In this document: piece after piece, positions 33,762 to 43,732 of the stretch
Layout of the letters: every line of letters begins with the position of its first letter
Position numbering within the stretch: position 1 is the first letter of the stretch
DNA from: Bacillota bacterium
GTDB taxonomy: Bacteria > Bacillota > Clostridia > Lachnospirales > Lachnospiraceae
Direction: 5' to 3'
Assembly (NCBI GenBank): GCA_023437715.1
Contig: JAEZFK010000063.1
Coordinates: 1 to 64,000, forward strand
DNA: 64,000 nucleotides
The notes under the pieces: generated by a model
What the model saw: only the letters and a program-made list of their open reading frames with translations
Databases searched by the model: none
Told to the model about the DNA's origin: nothing
Program-made: the position numbers and the translations under genes

Positions 33762-35102
33762 ATGATGGAACAGATGTCTTTGTTTGATCAGCCGCAGAGA
33801 GGAACGGCTCCCTTAGCCAGCAGGCTGCGGCCCAAAAGTCTTGATGAATTCGTAGGCCAGAAGCATTTGCTGGGTGAAGGCAGGGTCTTAAAGCAGATGA
33901 TTGACCAGGACCGTATCTGCTCCATGATATTCTGGGGGCCGCCGGGGGTGGGAAAGACCACCCTTGCCAGAATCATCGCAGGCCGGACGAAAGCCTCTTT
34001 CGTGGATTTCAGCGCCGTCACCAGCGGAATCCGGGAGATCAAGGAGGTCATGGCCCAGGCGGAGCGGGACAGGCACAGCGGAATTAACACCCTGGTATTT
34101 GTGGATGAGATTCACCGGTTTAACAAAGCCCAGCAGGATGCCTTTCTCCCCTACGTGGAAAAGGGGAGCATCATCCTCATCGGAGCCACAACCGAAAATC
34201 CGTCCTTTGAGATCAATGCGGCTCTCCTTTCCCGGTGCAAGGTCTTTGTTCTCCAGTCCCTGACAACCGACGATCTGGTGGAGCTATTGCACCATGCCCT
34301 TGAGAGCCGGGACGGGCTGGGAGACCAGAGAATCGGCATTGAAGAGGACAGCCTAAGGGCCATTGCCCAATTTGCAAACGGTGATGCCAGAACAGCACTT
34401 AACACCCTGGAAATGGCTGTTTTAAACGGCGAGATAAGCGCCAGAGAAACTACGGTGACCAGCGCAGTGCTGGAACAGTGCTTAAGCCGGAAATCCCTTT
34501 TATATGATAAAAACGGAGAGGAGCACTATAATCTCATATCCGCCCTTCACAAATCCATGAGAAACAGCGATCCCGATGCAGCCCTTTACTGGCTGGCCCG
34601 GATGCTGGAAGCGGGAGAGGACCCTCTTTACGTAGCCAGACGCTTAATCCGGTTTGCCAGCGAGGATGTGGGAATGGCGGACAGTCAGGCCTTAACCGTG
34701 GCCGTCTCCGCCTATCAGGCCAGCCATTTTAACGGGATGCCGGAATGCAATGTGAATCTGGCTCATGCGGTCATCTATTTATCCATGGCTCCTAAGTCCA
34801 ATTCCGCTTATATGGGCTATGAGCATTGTAAGGAAGATGCCCTTCATACCCTGGCGGAGCCGGTGCCTCTTATCATCCGCAACGCTCCCACAGGCCTGAT
34901 GAAAGATCTCCATTACGGGGACGGATACCAGTATGCTCATGAAACAGAAGAGAAGCTGACTGCCATGGAATGCCTGCCCGAGTCCCTAAGGGACAGGGAA
35001 TATTATGTCCCGTCAGAGGAAGGTCAGGAAAAGGAAGCCCGCAGGAAACTGGAAAAAATAAAAGAATGGCGAAGAAACTACGGGAAAAATCTTGAGTTTT
35101 AG
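33762..35102 (+). CDS. rarA: Replication-associated recombination protein RarA (MgsA)
   Basis: 446 aa AAA+ ATPase that acts at stalled replication forks. Walker A GPPGVGKTT (about 59-67), Walker B LVFVDEIHRF (about 113-122), sensor GATTENPSFE, and the C-terminal tetramer domain ending SLRDREYYVPSEEGQEKEAR. The start MEQMSLFDQP carries a QMSLFD beta-clamp-binding-type motif. Two adjacent ATGs; GAAAGGG upstream. Confidence 0.95.
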   Translation: MMEQMSLFDQPQRGTAPLASRLRPKSLDEFVGQKHLLGEGRVLKQMIDQDRICSMIFWGPPGVGKTTLARIIAGRTKASFVDFSAVTSGIREIKEVMAQAERDRHSGINTLVFVDEIHRFNKAQQDAFLPYVEKGSIILIGATTENPSFEINAALLSRCKVFVLQSLTTDDLVELLHHALESRDGLGDQRIGIEEDSLRAIAQFANGDARTALNTLEMAVLNGEISARETTVTSAVLEQCLSRKSLLYDKNGEEHYNLISALHKSMRNSDPDAALYWLARMLEAGEDPLYVARRLIRFASEDVGMADSQALTVAVSAYQASHFNGMPECNVNLAHAVIYLSMAPKSNSAYMGYEHCKEDALHTLAEPVPLIIRNAPTGLMKDLHYGDGYQYAHETEEKLTAMECLPESLRDREYYVPSEEGQEKEARRKLEKIKEWRRNYGKNLEF

Positions 35103-35120
35103 GAGCCCTTGTTATATAAT
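35092..35120 (+). promoter_or_regulatory. argS promoter
   Basis: TTGAGT (35092-35097), 17 bp, TATAAT (35115-35120), overlapping the rarA stop. No T-box is present in the short leader. Confidence 0.6.
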
Positions 35121-35179
35121 TAATATTTAGCTTAGAATTATCTGGGAAATATCTGGAATATAAAGGAGAACAGGAACCG

Positions 35180-36949
35180 ATGAAGAAGATTCTTGATTTG
35201 ATTACGGCGGAAATGAAAGGTGCGTTTGAGGGCTGCGGCTATGAGGAAGCCTATGCAAAGGTCACCTTATCCAACCGCCCGGACCTCTGCGAATACCAGT
35301 GCAACGGCGCCATGGCAGCGGCCAAGGCTTATAAAAAGAAACCTTTTGATATTGCGTCGGAGGTGGTGGGAAAGCTTTCAGACAGCCGGCTGTTTTTTTC
35401 TGTAGATGCGGTGATGCCGGGCTTTATTAATTTAAAGCTGAATGAAGAATATCTTGCGGATTATATGAACGGCATGGCAAATGAAGATTCCTGCGGCTGT
35501 GAAAAGACGGAACAGCCCATGACCATTGTGGTGGATTACGGCGGAGCCAATGTGGCGAAGCCTCTTCACGTGGGCCATCTCCGCTCTGCCATCATTGGAG
35601 AAAGCATCAAGAGAATGGGCCGCTTCCTGGGTCATCAGGTGATCGGAGACGTCCACCTGGGAGACTGGGGACTTCAGATGGGACTGATCATTGAGGAACT
35701 GAGAGACAGGAAGCCGGAGCTGTCCTATTTTGATCCGTCCTTTGACGGAGAGTACCCGGAGGAAGCGCCCTTTACCATCGGTGAGCTGGAGGAAATCTAT
35801 CCGGCGGCCAGCGCAAAGGCCAAGGAGGATGAGGAGTTCAGCAAAAGAGCTCACGACGCCACCCTGCAGCTTCAAAACGGCAGCAAGCCTTACCGGGCCA
35901 TCTGGCAGCACATCATTTCCGTGTCAGTGGCTGACTTAAAGAAAAATTACGGAAATTTAAATGTTTCCTTTGACTTATGGAAAGGGGAAAGCAATGCGGA
36001 GCCCTATATCCCGGGTCTTATAAAGGAGCTGGAGGACAAGGGTCTTGCCTATGAAAGCCAGGGCGCCCTTGTGGTGGATATTGCACAGGAAGGGGATTCC
36101 AAGGAGCTTCCGCCCTGCATTGTTAGAAAATCCGACGGTGCTGCCCTTTATTCCACCTCTGATCTGGGTACCATTATTGAGAGGGAAAAGGAGATAAATC
36201 CGGACTGGTATATCTATATCACGGATAAGCGCCAGGAGCTTCATTTTATCCAGGTCTTCCGTGTGGCCAAAAAGGCCGGCTTTGTGGCTGGGGATAAGAA
36301 GATGACCCATCTCTACTTCGGAACCATGAACGGAAAGGACGGAAAGCCCTTTAAGACCAGGGACGGAGGGGTCATGCGTCTGGAAACCCTGATTGCGGAT
36401 ATCAGCCAGGCGGCCTATGAAAAGATCATGGAGAACCGTACGGTTTCCGAGGATGAGGCCAGGGAGACTTCCAAGATTGTGGGAATGGCGGCCTTAAAGT
36501 ACGGAGATTTATCCAATCAGGCTTCCAAGGATTATATATTTGATATGGACCGCTTCGTATCCTTTGAGGGAAATACGGGTCCTTATATCCTCTATACCAT
36601 TGTGCGCATCAAGTCCATTCTGGCAAAGTACCAGGAGCTGGAAGAAAAGCATGAGGGAGAGGAGAAGATTCTGCCCGCTTCCTCTGATGCGGAAAAGGAT
36701 TTAATGCTGCAGCTTTCCAGGTACAACGAGGTCATGGAAACCAGCTTCAGTGAGCTGGCGCCTCACAAAATCTGTCAGTATGTCTATGAGCTGGCCAATG
36801 CCTTTAACCGGTTCTACCACGACACAAAGATTATTTCCCAGGAGGATAAAAGAAAGCAGGCATCCTGGATCGGCTTAATCCGGCTTACGAAGGATGTGCT
36901 GAACAGCTGCATTGGGGTGTTGGGAATCGAGGCGCCGGAACGAATGTAA
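35180..36949 (+). CDS. argS: Arginyl-tRNA synthetase
   Basis: 589 aa. Class I synthetase; HIGH-type motif VAKPLHVGHLRSAIIGE (about 126-142), LGDWGLQMGLI, and a KMSKS region in the altered form FKTRDGGVMRLETLI, as in other ArgRS of this type. C-terminal DALR anticodon domain present (YVYELANAFNRFYHDTKI). AAAGGAG precedes ATG. Confidence 0.96.
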   Translation: MKKILDLITAEMKGAFEGCGYEEAYAKVTLSNRPDLCEYQCNGAMAAAKAYKKKPFDIASEVVGKLSDSRLFFSVDAVMPGFINLKLNEEYLADYMNGMANEDSCGCEKTEQPMTIVVDYGGANVAKPLHVGHLRSAIIGESIKRMGRFLGHQVIGDVHLGDWGLQMGLIIEELRDRKPELSYFDPSFDGEYPEEAPFTIGELEEIYPAASAKAKEDEEFSKRAHDATLQLQNGSKPYRAIWQHIISVSVADLKKNYGNLNVSFDLWKGESNAEPYIPGLIKELEDKGLAYESQGALVVDIAQEGDSKELPPCIVRKSDGAALYSTSDLGTIIEREKEINPDWYIYITDKRQELHFIQVFRVAKKAGFVAGDKKMTHLYFGTMNGKDGKPFKTRDGGVMRLETLIADISQAAYEKIMENRTVSEDEARETSKIVGMAALKYGDLSNQASKDYIFDMDRFVSFEGNTGPYILYTIVRIKSILAKYQELEEKHEGEEKILPASSDAEKDLMLQLSRYNEVMETSFSELAPHKICQYVYELANAFNRFYHDTKIISQEDKRKQASWIGLIRLTKDVLNSCIGVLGIEAPERM

Positions 36950-36972
36950 ATGGTAAAGGGGTGTGGGAATTT

Positions 36973-39900
36973 ATGAAAATATCCCATATGACGACAAGCA
37001 CTTTCTGGAAGGGGGAGTCAGGCGTCAGGGCCCTGGTAGAGGACCAGGGAAAGGAATACAGGGCAAGTCTTCATATCAAGGGTAGTCAGGTTTTTGACTA
37101 CTCTTGTTCCTGTGCCCAGGGCAACTCCTACCGGGGCATGTGCCCCCACTGCAAGGCTCTGTTTGAAGCTTATAAGGAACAGGCGCCGGAACAGCAGGCG
37201 AGGCCGGTGTCCACCTCCCAGCAGGCAAGGGCCATGATCCGGGAATATACCAACCGGGAAGTGGCCCTTATTATGAGCGAGGGTGAAAAGGAACAGATAA
37301 AGCTTTCTGTCTCCATGGTGGTCAGCCGAAGAGAGGTGAAGCTGGAATTTAAGCTGGGCAAGGACCGGCTCTACATGATCCGGGACTTATCGGCCTTTGC
37401 AAAGGCGGTGGAAAGCGGCACCTATGTGGAATACGGGAAAAACCTGGCCTTTCATCACAACCTTTCCGTATTTGTCAGGGAAAGCATGCCTCTGCTGGAA
37501 TTTCTTTTAGAAACCGTCAATGTCTTTTGCGAACACCATGAGCAATTTCAGAAGAGCTCCTTTTCCGCCCGTCCGGTCCTCCGCTTTCTGAACCTAAGCC
37601 GGGCCAGCCGGGACCGCTTCTTCCAGATCATGATGGGAACCGCCCTGGAGCTGGAAGATTCCAGGGGGCAGAAACGCCGGCTGGAAATCGTGGAAAGGAA
37701 CCCGGGCTTAAAGGTCACCGTAAGGCGGCAGGGGCGGGACGGGGTATTGGTATCCATTGACCGGGGACTCCTGTATTTTGAGGGGGAGCGCCGCCTTTAC
37801 CTTGCGGATGCAAAATATTTATACTGCTGCGACCAGACCTGCAGTGAGGTTTTAGGGGTGTTCTTGCAGCAGATGATGGAAGGCTTTGGCACGGACTGCG
37901 AGATTGAGATCAACAACAAGGATATGCCCCTTTTTTACGAAAGAGTGCTGAAAAGGATTGCCTCCTACTGTACCATTGATTCCGGAGACTTAGATCTGGA
38001 ATCCTTTAAGCCGGAGGAATTAAAGGCCAGGTTTGATTTTGATTCCGACGGGCCCAATGAGCTGGTTTTAAAGCCAACCCTGTCTTATGGGGACTACTCT
38101 TTCCAGCCGGTGGAGGATGAACGTCTTCCCCGCACCGTATGCCGCGATGTGCCGGGAGAGTTCCGCATCAGCCAGCTCATTACCCGATATTTTAAATACA
38201 AGGAGTATGAGTCGGAATATCCGGCCATCCGGGATGACGAGGAGGCGGTATACCGTCTGCTGACAGAGGGAATGAGCCAGTTCATGGCTTTGGGAGAGGT
38301 GTATTTTTCCGAGTCCTTTAAAAAGCTTAAGGTGCTGCCGCCTCCTAAGGTTTCTGTTGGAATCCGGAGCGTGGGAAACTGGCTGGAGCTGCAGGTGGAC
38401 ACTGACGGTTTATCGGGAGCAGACCTTACAAGGCTTCTGTCGGAATACAGCCAGAAAAAGAAATATTACCGCTTAAAAAGCGGGGAATTCCTAAGCCTTG
38501 ACGACAACGGACTGATGACGGTGGCAAAGCTTGTGGAGGGCCTTTCCCTTGACCGGACCGAGATTCAGAGCAGGCTTTTACGGCTGCCAAAGTACAGGGC
38601 CCTTTATTTAGACGGCATACTGAAGGAGGGCAGCGGCATTACCCTTTACCGGGACCAGCTTTATAAAGCGGTGGTCCGGGGGATGAAGTCCGTGGAGGAC
38701 AGCGATTTTGAGATACCAAAGGATCTCCGCCAGGTGCTGAGAGGATACCAGAAGACAGGATACCGGTGGCTTAAGACCCTGGACAGCTATGGCTTTGGTG
38801 GGATTCTCGCAGACGATATGGGCCTTGGAAAGACCATTCAGGTCATTGCCCTGCTTCTTGATGAGGCGGAGAGAGAGGCGCACACCACCTCCATCATCGT
38901 CTGCCCTGCATCCTTAGTGTACAACTGGGAAAATGAGTTTCATACCTTTGCCCCTGCCTTAAAGGTTCTGACGGTTACGGGCACGGCAGGGGAACGGGAA
39001 GAGCTGTTAAAGCATACGGATGAAGAAGATGTGCTGATCACTTCCTACGACCTGCTGAAACGGGACATTGAACTGTATGAAAGAAAATCCTTCCGTTACC
39101 AGATCATTGATGAGGCCCAGTATATCAAAAATGCTTCTACCCAGAGCGCCAAGGCAGTCAAGGGAATTGACGCAGAAAACCGGTTTGCCTTAACGGGCAC
39201 GCCCATTGAAAACCGTTTATCCGAGCTTTGGAGTATTTTTGATTTCCTCATGCCCGGATTCCTCTTCACTTACCAGCGGTTTAAAAAGGAGTATGAGCTG
39301 CCCATTGTAAAAGAACAGGACCGGTCCGCCCTTGAAAGCCTTCACCGCCTGATCGGCCCCTTTATCTTAAGGCGGCTGAAAAAGGATGTGTTAAAGGAAC
39401 TGCCCGATAAGCTGGAAACTGTGGTCTATTCCGCCTTTGATAAGGAGCAGAAGGAGCTTTATGCGGCCAATGCTTTCCGCTTAAAGAAAGAGCTGGAAGC
39501 CATGGAGGGCGGCACAGGAAGGGAGACCATTCAGATTCTGGCGGAGCTTACACGGCTGCGGCAGATCTGCTGTGATCCTCATTTGTGCTATGAAAATTAC
39601 GGCGGAGGATCGGCAAAGCTGGAAACCTGTATTGACATGGTGAGAAATGCGGTGGAGGGAGGCCATAAGATTCTGCTCTTTTCCCAGTTTACCTCCATGC
39701 TGGAAATCATTGAAAAAAGACTCAAAAAGGAAGAGCTCTCCTATTATATGCTGACCGGGGCTACGCCCAAGGAAGAGCGGCTTCACATGGTCAATTCCTT
39801 TAAGGATGACGGCGTTCCCCTTTTCCTTATTTCCTTAAAAGCAGGGGGAACAGGGCTTAATTTAACGGCAGCGGATGTGGTCATCCACTACGATCCATGG

Positions 39901-40122
39901 TGGAATATCGCAGCTCAGAACCAGGCCACAGACCGGGCTCACAGAATCGGCCAGGAAAAGCAGGTGTCCGTATTCAAGCTGATCACAAAAGGGACTATTG
40001 AAGAAAATATTTTAAAGCTGCAGGAGTCAAAAAAGAATCTGGCAGAGCAGATTATCACAGAGGGTATGGTTTCCATAAGCAATTTAGCCAGAGAGGATTT
40101 AATCGGTCTCCTGGATGAATGA
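36973..40122 (+). CDS. SWI/SNF-family helicase with SWIM zinc finger
   Basis: 1049 aa from ATG 36973 (GGGGTGTGG upstream). SWIM finger at about 44-66 (CSCAQG...GMCPHC), a long SNF2-associated region, then the ATPase: motif I ADDMGLGKTIQ (about 613-623), motif II DEAQ (about 713-716), SYDLLKRD, TGTPIENRLSELWSIFDF, and C-terminal motifs LISLKAGGTGLNLTAADVV and TDRAHRIGQ. DNA translocase of unknown target in Firmicutes. Follows argS by 23 nt. Confidence 0.93.
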   Translation: MKISHMTTSTFWKGESGVRALVEDQGKEYRASLHIKGSQVFDYSCSCAQGNSYRGMCPHCKALFEAYKEQAPEQQARPVSTSQQARAMIREYTNREVALIMSEGEKEQIKLSVSMVVSRREVKLEFKLGKDRLYMIRDLSAFAKAVESGTYVEYGKNLAFHHNLSVFVRESMPLLEFLLETVNVFCEHHEQFQKSSFSARPVLRFLNLSRASRDRFFQIMMGTALELEDSRGQKRRLEIVERNPGLKVTVRRQGRDGVLVSIDRGLLYFEGERRLYLADAKYLYCCDQTCSEVLGVFLQQMMEGFGTDCEIEINNKDMPLFYERVLKRIASYCTIDSGDLDLESFKPEELKARFDFDSDGPNELVLKPTLSYGDYSFQPVEDERLPRTVCRDVPGEFRISQLITRYFKYKEYESEYPAIRDDEEAVYRLLTEGMSQFMALGEVYFSESFKKLKVLPPPKVSVGIRSVGNWLELQVDTDGLSGADLTRLLSEYSQKKKYYRLKSGEFLSLDDNGLMTVAKLVEGLSLDRTEIQSRLLRLPKYRALYLDGILKEGSGITLYRDQLYKAVVRGMKSVEDSDFEIPKDLRQVLRGYQKTGYRWLKTLDSYGFGGILADDMGLGKTIQVIALLLDEAEREAHTTSIIVCPASLVYNWENEFHTFAPALKVLTVTGTAGEREELLKHTDEEDVLITSYDLLKRDIELYERKSFRYQIIDEAQYIKNASTQSAKAVKGIDAENRFALTGTPIENRLSELWSIFDFLMPGFLFTYQRFKKEYELPIVKEQDRSALESLHRLIGPFILRRLKKDVLKELPDKLETVVYSAFDKEQKELYAANAFRLKKELEAMEGGTGRETIQILAELTRLRQICCDPHLCYENYGGGSAKLETCIDMVRNAVEGGHKILLFSQFTSMLEIIEKRLKKEELSYYMLTGATPKEERLHMVNSFKDDGVPLFLISLKAGGTGLNLTAADVVIHYDPWWNIAAQNQATDRAHRIGQEKQVSVFKLITKGTIEENILKLQESKKNLAEQIITEGMVSISNLAREDLIGLLDE

Positions 40123-40141
40123 TGAATGAAAGGATGGATGA

Positions 40142-40765
40142 ATGATGAGAGTATTGATGTTAAACGGAAGTCCTCATGAAAAGGGCTGCACCGGCCGGGC
40201 CCTTGTTGAGGTGGAAAAAGCGCTGAATCATGAGGGGATTGAGACAGAGACGGTTCAGATCGGAAATAAAGCCCTTCACGGCTGTATTGCCTGCGGCCAC
40301 TGCTACAAAGCCGGCAGATGCGTATTTCAGGATGACGGGGTCAATGAAGTGCTGGATAAGATGGAGCAGGCCCAGGGTCTGGTGGTAGGCTCCCCGGTTT
40401 ACTATGCCTCTGCAAACGGAGCTCTTTACTCCTTTTTAGACCGCCTTTTTTATGCGGGTTCAAGCTTTGCCTTTAAGCCGGCTGCGGCGGTGGTCTCTGC
40501 CCGCAGGGGAGGAACTACGGCGGCCCTGGATACATTAAATAAATATTTCACAATCTCGCAGATGCCTGTGGTATCCTCCACCTATTGGAATATGGTTCAC
40601 GGAAACACTCCGGAAGAAGTGGAACAGGATTTAGAAGGCCTGGAGACCATGAGAAACTTAGGAAGAAATATGGCCTGGATGATGAAATGCCTGGAAGCCG
40701 GAAAGGCCGCAGGAATCAGCATTCCGCCCCAGGAAGGAAAAATCATGACTAATTTTATCAGGTAA
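40142..40765 (+). CDS. Flavodoxin-family NAD(P)H-dependent oxidoreductase
   Basis: 207 aa. NADPH-dependent FMN reductase fold: LMLNGSPHEKGCTGRAL phosphate loop, then CIACGHCYKAGRCVFQDD, a Cys-rich segment common in this subgroup, and VVGSPVYYASANGALYSFLD. Reduces quinones, nitro or azo compounds in relatives; substrate here unknown. AAAGGATGG precedes ATGATG. Confidence 0.88.
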   Translation: MMRVLMLNGSPHEKGCTGRALVEVEKALNHEGIETETVQIGNKALHGCIACGHCYKAGRCVFQDDGVNEVLDKMEQAQGLVVGSPVYYASANGALYSFLDRLFYAGSSFAFKPAAAVVSARRGGTTAALDTLNKYFTISQMPVVSSTYWNMVHGNTPEEVEQDLEGLETMRNLGRNMAWMMKCLEAGKAAGISIPPQEGKIMTNFIR

Positions 40766-40782
40766 ATCCTGTAAAAATATCC

Positions 40783-40835
40783 TTTACTTTTTCCAGTTGT
40801 AGTGTATAATTAAAAAAAGACACTAGATATAGTGG
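40783..40835 (+). promoter_or_regulatory. nrdDG promoter with two NrdR boxes
   Basis: -35 TTTACT (40783-40788), 16 bp, -10 TATAAT (40805-40810). A good NrdR box ACACTAGATATAGTGG lies at 40820-40835 (consensus ACACWATATCTWGTGT). A second, half-conserved box ending TAGTGT lies at 40790-40805, centre-to-centre 30 bp, near the 31-32 bp usual for NrdR pairs. The boxes flank and overlap the -10. Confidence 0.75.
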
Positions 40836-40882
40836 AATTTAATTATAGGATACAAAATATAGAAGAGGTAAAGGTGACAGAA

Positions 40883-43012
40883 ATGATTAAGGTTCAAAAG
40901 CGCGACGGCAGAATTGCAGAGTATGACAGGGTGAAGATCGTTACGGCTATCCGGAAAGCCAATGCGGAGGTGGAAGCTTCCGAGCGGGCAGGAGAGGATA
41001 TGATCGACGCTATCCTGGATTATGTGGAGAGCCGCAAGGACGAAGTGATGAATGTGGAGACCATCCAGGACATGATTGAGAGCGGTCTGGTGAAAAAGAA
41101 TAAATACACCCTTTCCAAAAAATACATCATTTACCGTTACCAGAGAGAGCTGCTCCGGAAAGCCAACACGACGGATGAATCTATTTTAAAGCTCATTAAG
41201 AATGAGAACAAGGAGCTGGCGGAGGAAAATTCCAACAAGAACACCATTCTGGCTTCCACCCAGAGGGATTATATAGCCGGCGAGGTGTCCAGGGATTTAA
41301 CCCGGCGCATGCTGCTTCCGGAGCACATTTCCCTTGCCCATGAGCAGGGATCCATTCATTTCCATGATGCGGATTATTTTGTGCAGCCCATTTTTAACTG
41401 CTGCCTCATTAACATCGGGGATATGCTGGATAACGGCACGGTGATGAATGAAAAGATGATTGAAAGCCCCAAAAGCTTTCAGGTGGCCTGCACCGTCATG
41501 ACCCAGATCATCGCTGCCGTTGCCAGCAACCAGTACGGCGGACAGTCGGTGGACATCCGTCACCTTGGAAAGTATTTAAGAAAGAGCAATGAGAAGTTCC
41601 ACAGGCAGATTCGCCAGGAATTCGGGGACACGGTAACGGATGAGGTAGTGGAAAAGATGACAAAGATCCGCTTGATGGACGAGTTAAAGTCCGGCGTCCA
41701 GACCATTCAGTACCAGATCAACACCTTAATGACCACCAACGGACAGGCTCCCTTTGTCACCCTGTTTTTATGCCTGGATGATAAGGATGAATACATTGAA
41801 GAAAACGCCATGATCGTGGAGGAGGTTCTCCGCCAGAGACTGGAAGGAATCAAAAACGAGGCCGGCGTCTATGTGACTCCCGCTTTCCCGAAGCTGATCT
41901 ATGTTCTGGATGAGAACAACTGCTTAAAGGGCGGAAGATACGATTATATCACCAAGCTGGCTGTGAAATGCTCCTCAAAGCGCATGTATCCTGATTACAT
42001 TTCCGCCAAAAAGATGAGAGAGAATTACGAAGGAAACGTGTTCAGCTGCATGGGCTGCCGAAGCTTTTTATCCACCTGGAAGGATGAAAACGGGAATTAC
42101 AAATTCGAAGGACGGTTCAATCAGGGCGTAGTGAGCATAAATCTGCCTCAGATCGGCATTCTGGCAAAGGGAGATGAGGACATTTTCTGGAAGCTTCTGG
42201 ATGAGCGCTTGAGCCTCAGCTATGAAGCACTGATGTGCAGGCATAAGTCTCTGGAGGGAACCCTTTCTGATGTGAGCCCCATCCACTGGCAGTACGGAGC
42301 CATTGCAAGGCTTAAGAAGGGGGAGAAGATCGACCCTCTGCTTAAGAACGGCTATTCCACCATTTCCCTGGGCTACATCGGCCTTTATGAGGCAACAAAG
42401 CTCATGAAAGGGGTCAGCCACACCACTCCCGAAGGAGAGGAGTTCGCACTCCGCGTCATGAACCGGATGCGAAAGGCCGTGGATCAGTGGAAAGAGGAAA
42501 CAGGTCTGGGCTTTGGTCTTTACGGAACTCCGGCAGAATCCCTCTGCTACCGTTTTGCCAAAATCGACAGGGAGCGGTTTGGCATCATACCGGATGTGAC
42601 GGACAAGGGCTATTATACCAATTCCTATCACGTGGATGTAAGGGAAAATATTGATGCCTTCTCCAAATTTAACTTTGAGAGCCAGTTCCAGAAGATTTCC
42701 TCCGGCGGGTCCATTTCCTATGTGGAGGTGCCCAATATGGCAAAGAATTTAGAGGCCATGGAGGAAGTGGTAAAGTTTATTTACGATAACATCCAGTATG
42801 CGGAATTCAACACCAAATCGGATTACTGCCGGGAATGCGGCTTTGACGGGGAAATCATCATTAACGACGATATGGAATGGGAATGCCCCCAGTGCCATAA
42901 CAAGGACAAGGCGAAGATGAATGTGACCAGAAGAACCTGCGGCTACCTTGGAGAGAATTTCTGGAATGCCGGAAAGACGAAAGAGATCAAGTCCAGAGTT
43001 CTTCACTTATAG
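40883..43012 (+). CDS. nrdD: Anaerobic ribonucleoside-triphosphate reductase
   Basis: 709 aa. Glycyl-radical enzyme that makes dNTPs without oxygen. N-terminal ATP-cone (IKVQKRDGRIAEYDRVKI), catalytic core, C-terminal zinc motif CREC...CPQC and the radical-Gly loop RTCGYLGENFWNAGKTKEI. ATG 40883 follows AAAGGTG; the upstream in-frame start at 40832 falls within the NrdR box and is rejected. nrdG follows after 11 nt. Confidence 0.96.
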   Translation: MIKVQKRDGRIAEYDRVKIVTAIRKANAEVEASERAGEDMIDAILDYVESRKDEVMNVETIQDMIESGLVKKNKYTLSKKYIIYRYQRELLRKANTTDESILKLIKNENKELAEENSNKNTILASTQRDYIAGEVSRDLTRRMLLPEHISLAHEQGSIHFHDADYFVQPIFNCCLINIGDMLDNGTVMNEKMIESPKSFQVACTVMTQIIAAVASNQYGGQSVDIRHLGKYLRKSNEKFHRQIRQEFGDTVTDEVVEKMTKIRLMDELKSGVQTIQYQINTLMTTNGQAPFVTLFLCLDDKDEYIEENAMIVEEVLRQRLEGIKNEAGVYVTPAFPKLIYVLDENNCLKGGRYDYITKLAVKCSSKRMYPDYISAKKMRENYEGNVFSCMGCRSFLSTWKDENGNYKFEGRFNQGVVSINLPQIGILAKGDEDIFWKLLDERLSLSYEALMCRHKSLEGTLSDVSPIHWQYGAIARLKKGEKIDPLLKNGYSTISLGYIGLYEATKLMKGVSHTTPEGEEFALRVMNRMRKAVDQWKEETGLGFGLYGTPAESLCYRFAKIDRERFGIIPDVTDKGYYTNSYHVDVRENIDAFSKFNFESQFQKISSGGSISYVEVPNMAKNLEAMEEVVKFIYDNIQYAEFNTKSDYCRECGFDGEIIINDDMEWECPQCHNKDKAKMNVTRRTCGYLGENFWNAGKTKEIKSRVLHL

Positions 43013-43023
43013 GAGGCTGTGTC

Positions 43024-43542
43024 ATGAATTACGCGTCCATAAAGCCCACGGATATTGCCAACGGTCCGGGCGTGCGGGTGTCTTTATTTGTCAGCGGCTG
43101 CACCCATTGCTGCAGGGAATGCTTTAATGAGGAGGCCTGGGATTTTCAGTACGGTCAGGAGTATACGCCGGAAATAATGGAAAGGATACTGGCATATCTG
43201 GACCATACCTACATTGCAGGCTTAAGCCTTTTAGGCGGAGAGCCCCTGCATCCGGCCAACCAGAAAGGAATTCTGCCTCTGGTAGAGGAAACAAAAAGGC
43301 GGTTCCCGGAAAAGACCATCTGGTGCTATACGGGCTATGATTTCGAAAAAGATATTCTGGGAGACATGATGGAAAGGCTTGAGGAGACAAAAAGGATTTT
43401 AGCCTGTATAGATGTTTTGGTGGACGGGAAATTTGAGGTGGAGAAAAAGGACTTGAATCTTCGGTTTAAGGGTTCCTCCAACCAGAGAATCATTCAGGTG
43501 CCGGAGTCTCTTGCATCCGGGGAAATCATATTGTGGGAATAA
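43024..43542 (+). CDS. nrdG: Anaerobic ribonucleotide reductase activating protein
   Basis: 172 aa radical-SAM activase that installs the glycyl radical on NrdD. Iron-sulfur motif CTHCCREC (Cys 26, 30, 33, CX3CX2C), SAM-binding LLGGEPLHPAN. AGGAGG precedes ATG. Same operon as nrdD. Confidence 0.96.
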   Translation: MNYASIKPTDIANGPGVRVSLFVSGCTHCCRECFNEEAWDFQYGQEYTPEIMERILAYLDHTYIAGLSLLGGEPLHPANQKGILPLVEETKRRFPEKTIWCYTGYDFEKDILGDMMERLEETKRILACIDVLVDGKFEVEKKDLNLRFKGSSNQRIIQVPESLASGEIILWE

Positions 43543-43548
43543 ATTAAG

Positions 43549-43583
43549 ACAGGGTACGGCTGCAGGCCGTATCCTGTTTTTCT
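43549..43583 (+). terminator. nrdDG terminator
   Basis: ACAGGGTACGGC pairs with GCCGTATCCTGT, followed by TTTTCTTTT. Confidence 0.9.
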
Positions 43584-43732
43584 TTTGGCTTTCCTTTAAC
43601 TTGCAGCCCTTTTGCCTGCAGCCTCTTTATTTGGAGAAATGCCGCTTACCGCGCCCAGACGGCCACTTGCCTGTTATCACTATCTGATGGGCTTTAAATA
43701 TGATATGATAACCCGTAGTCAGGAGGAATGAA

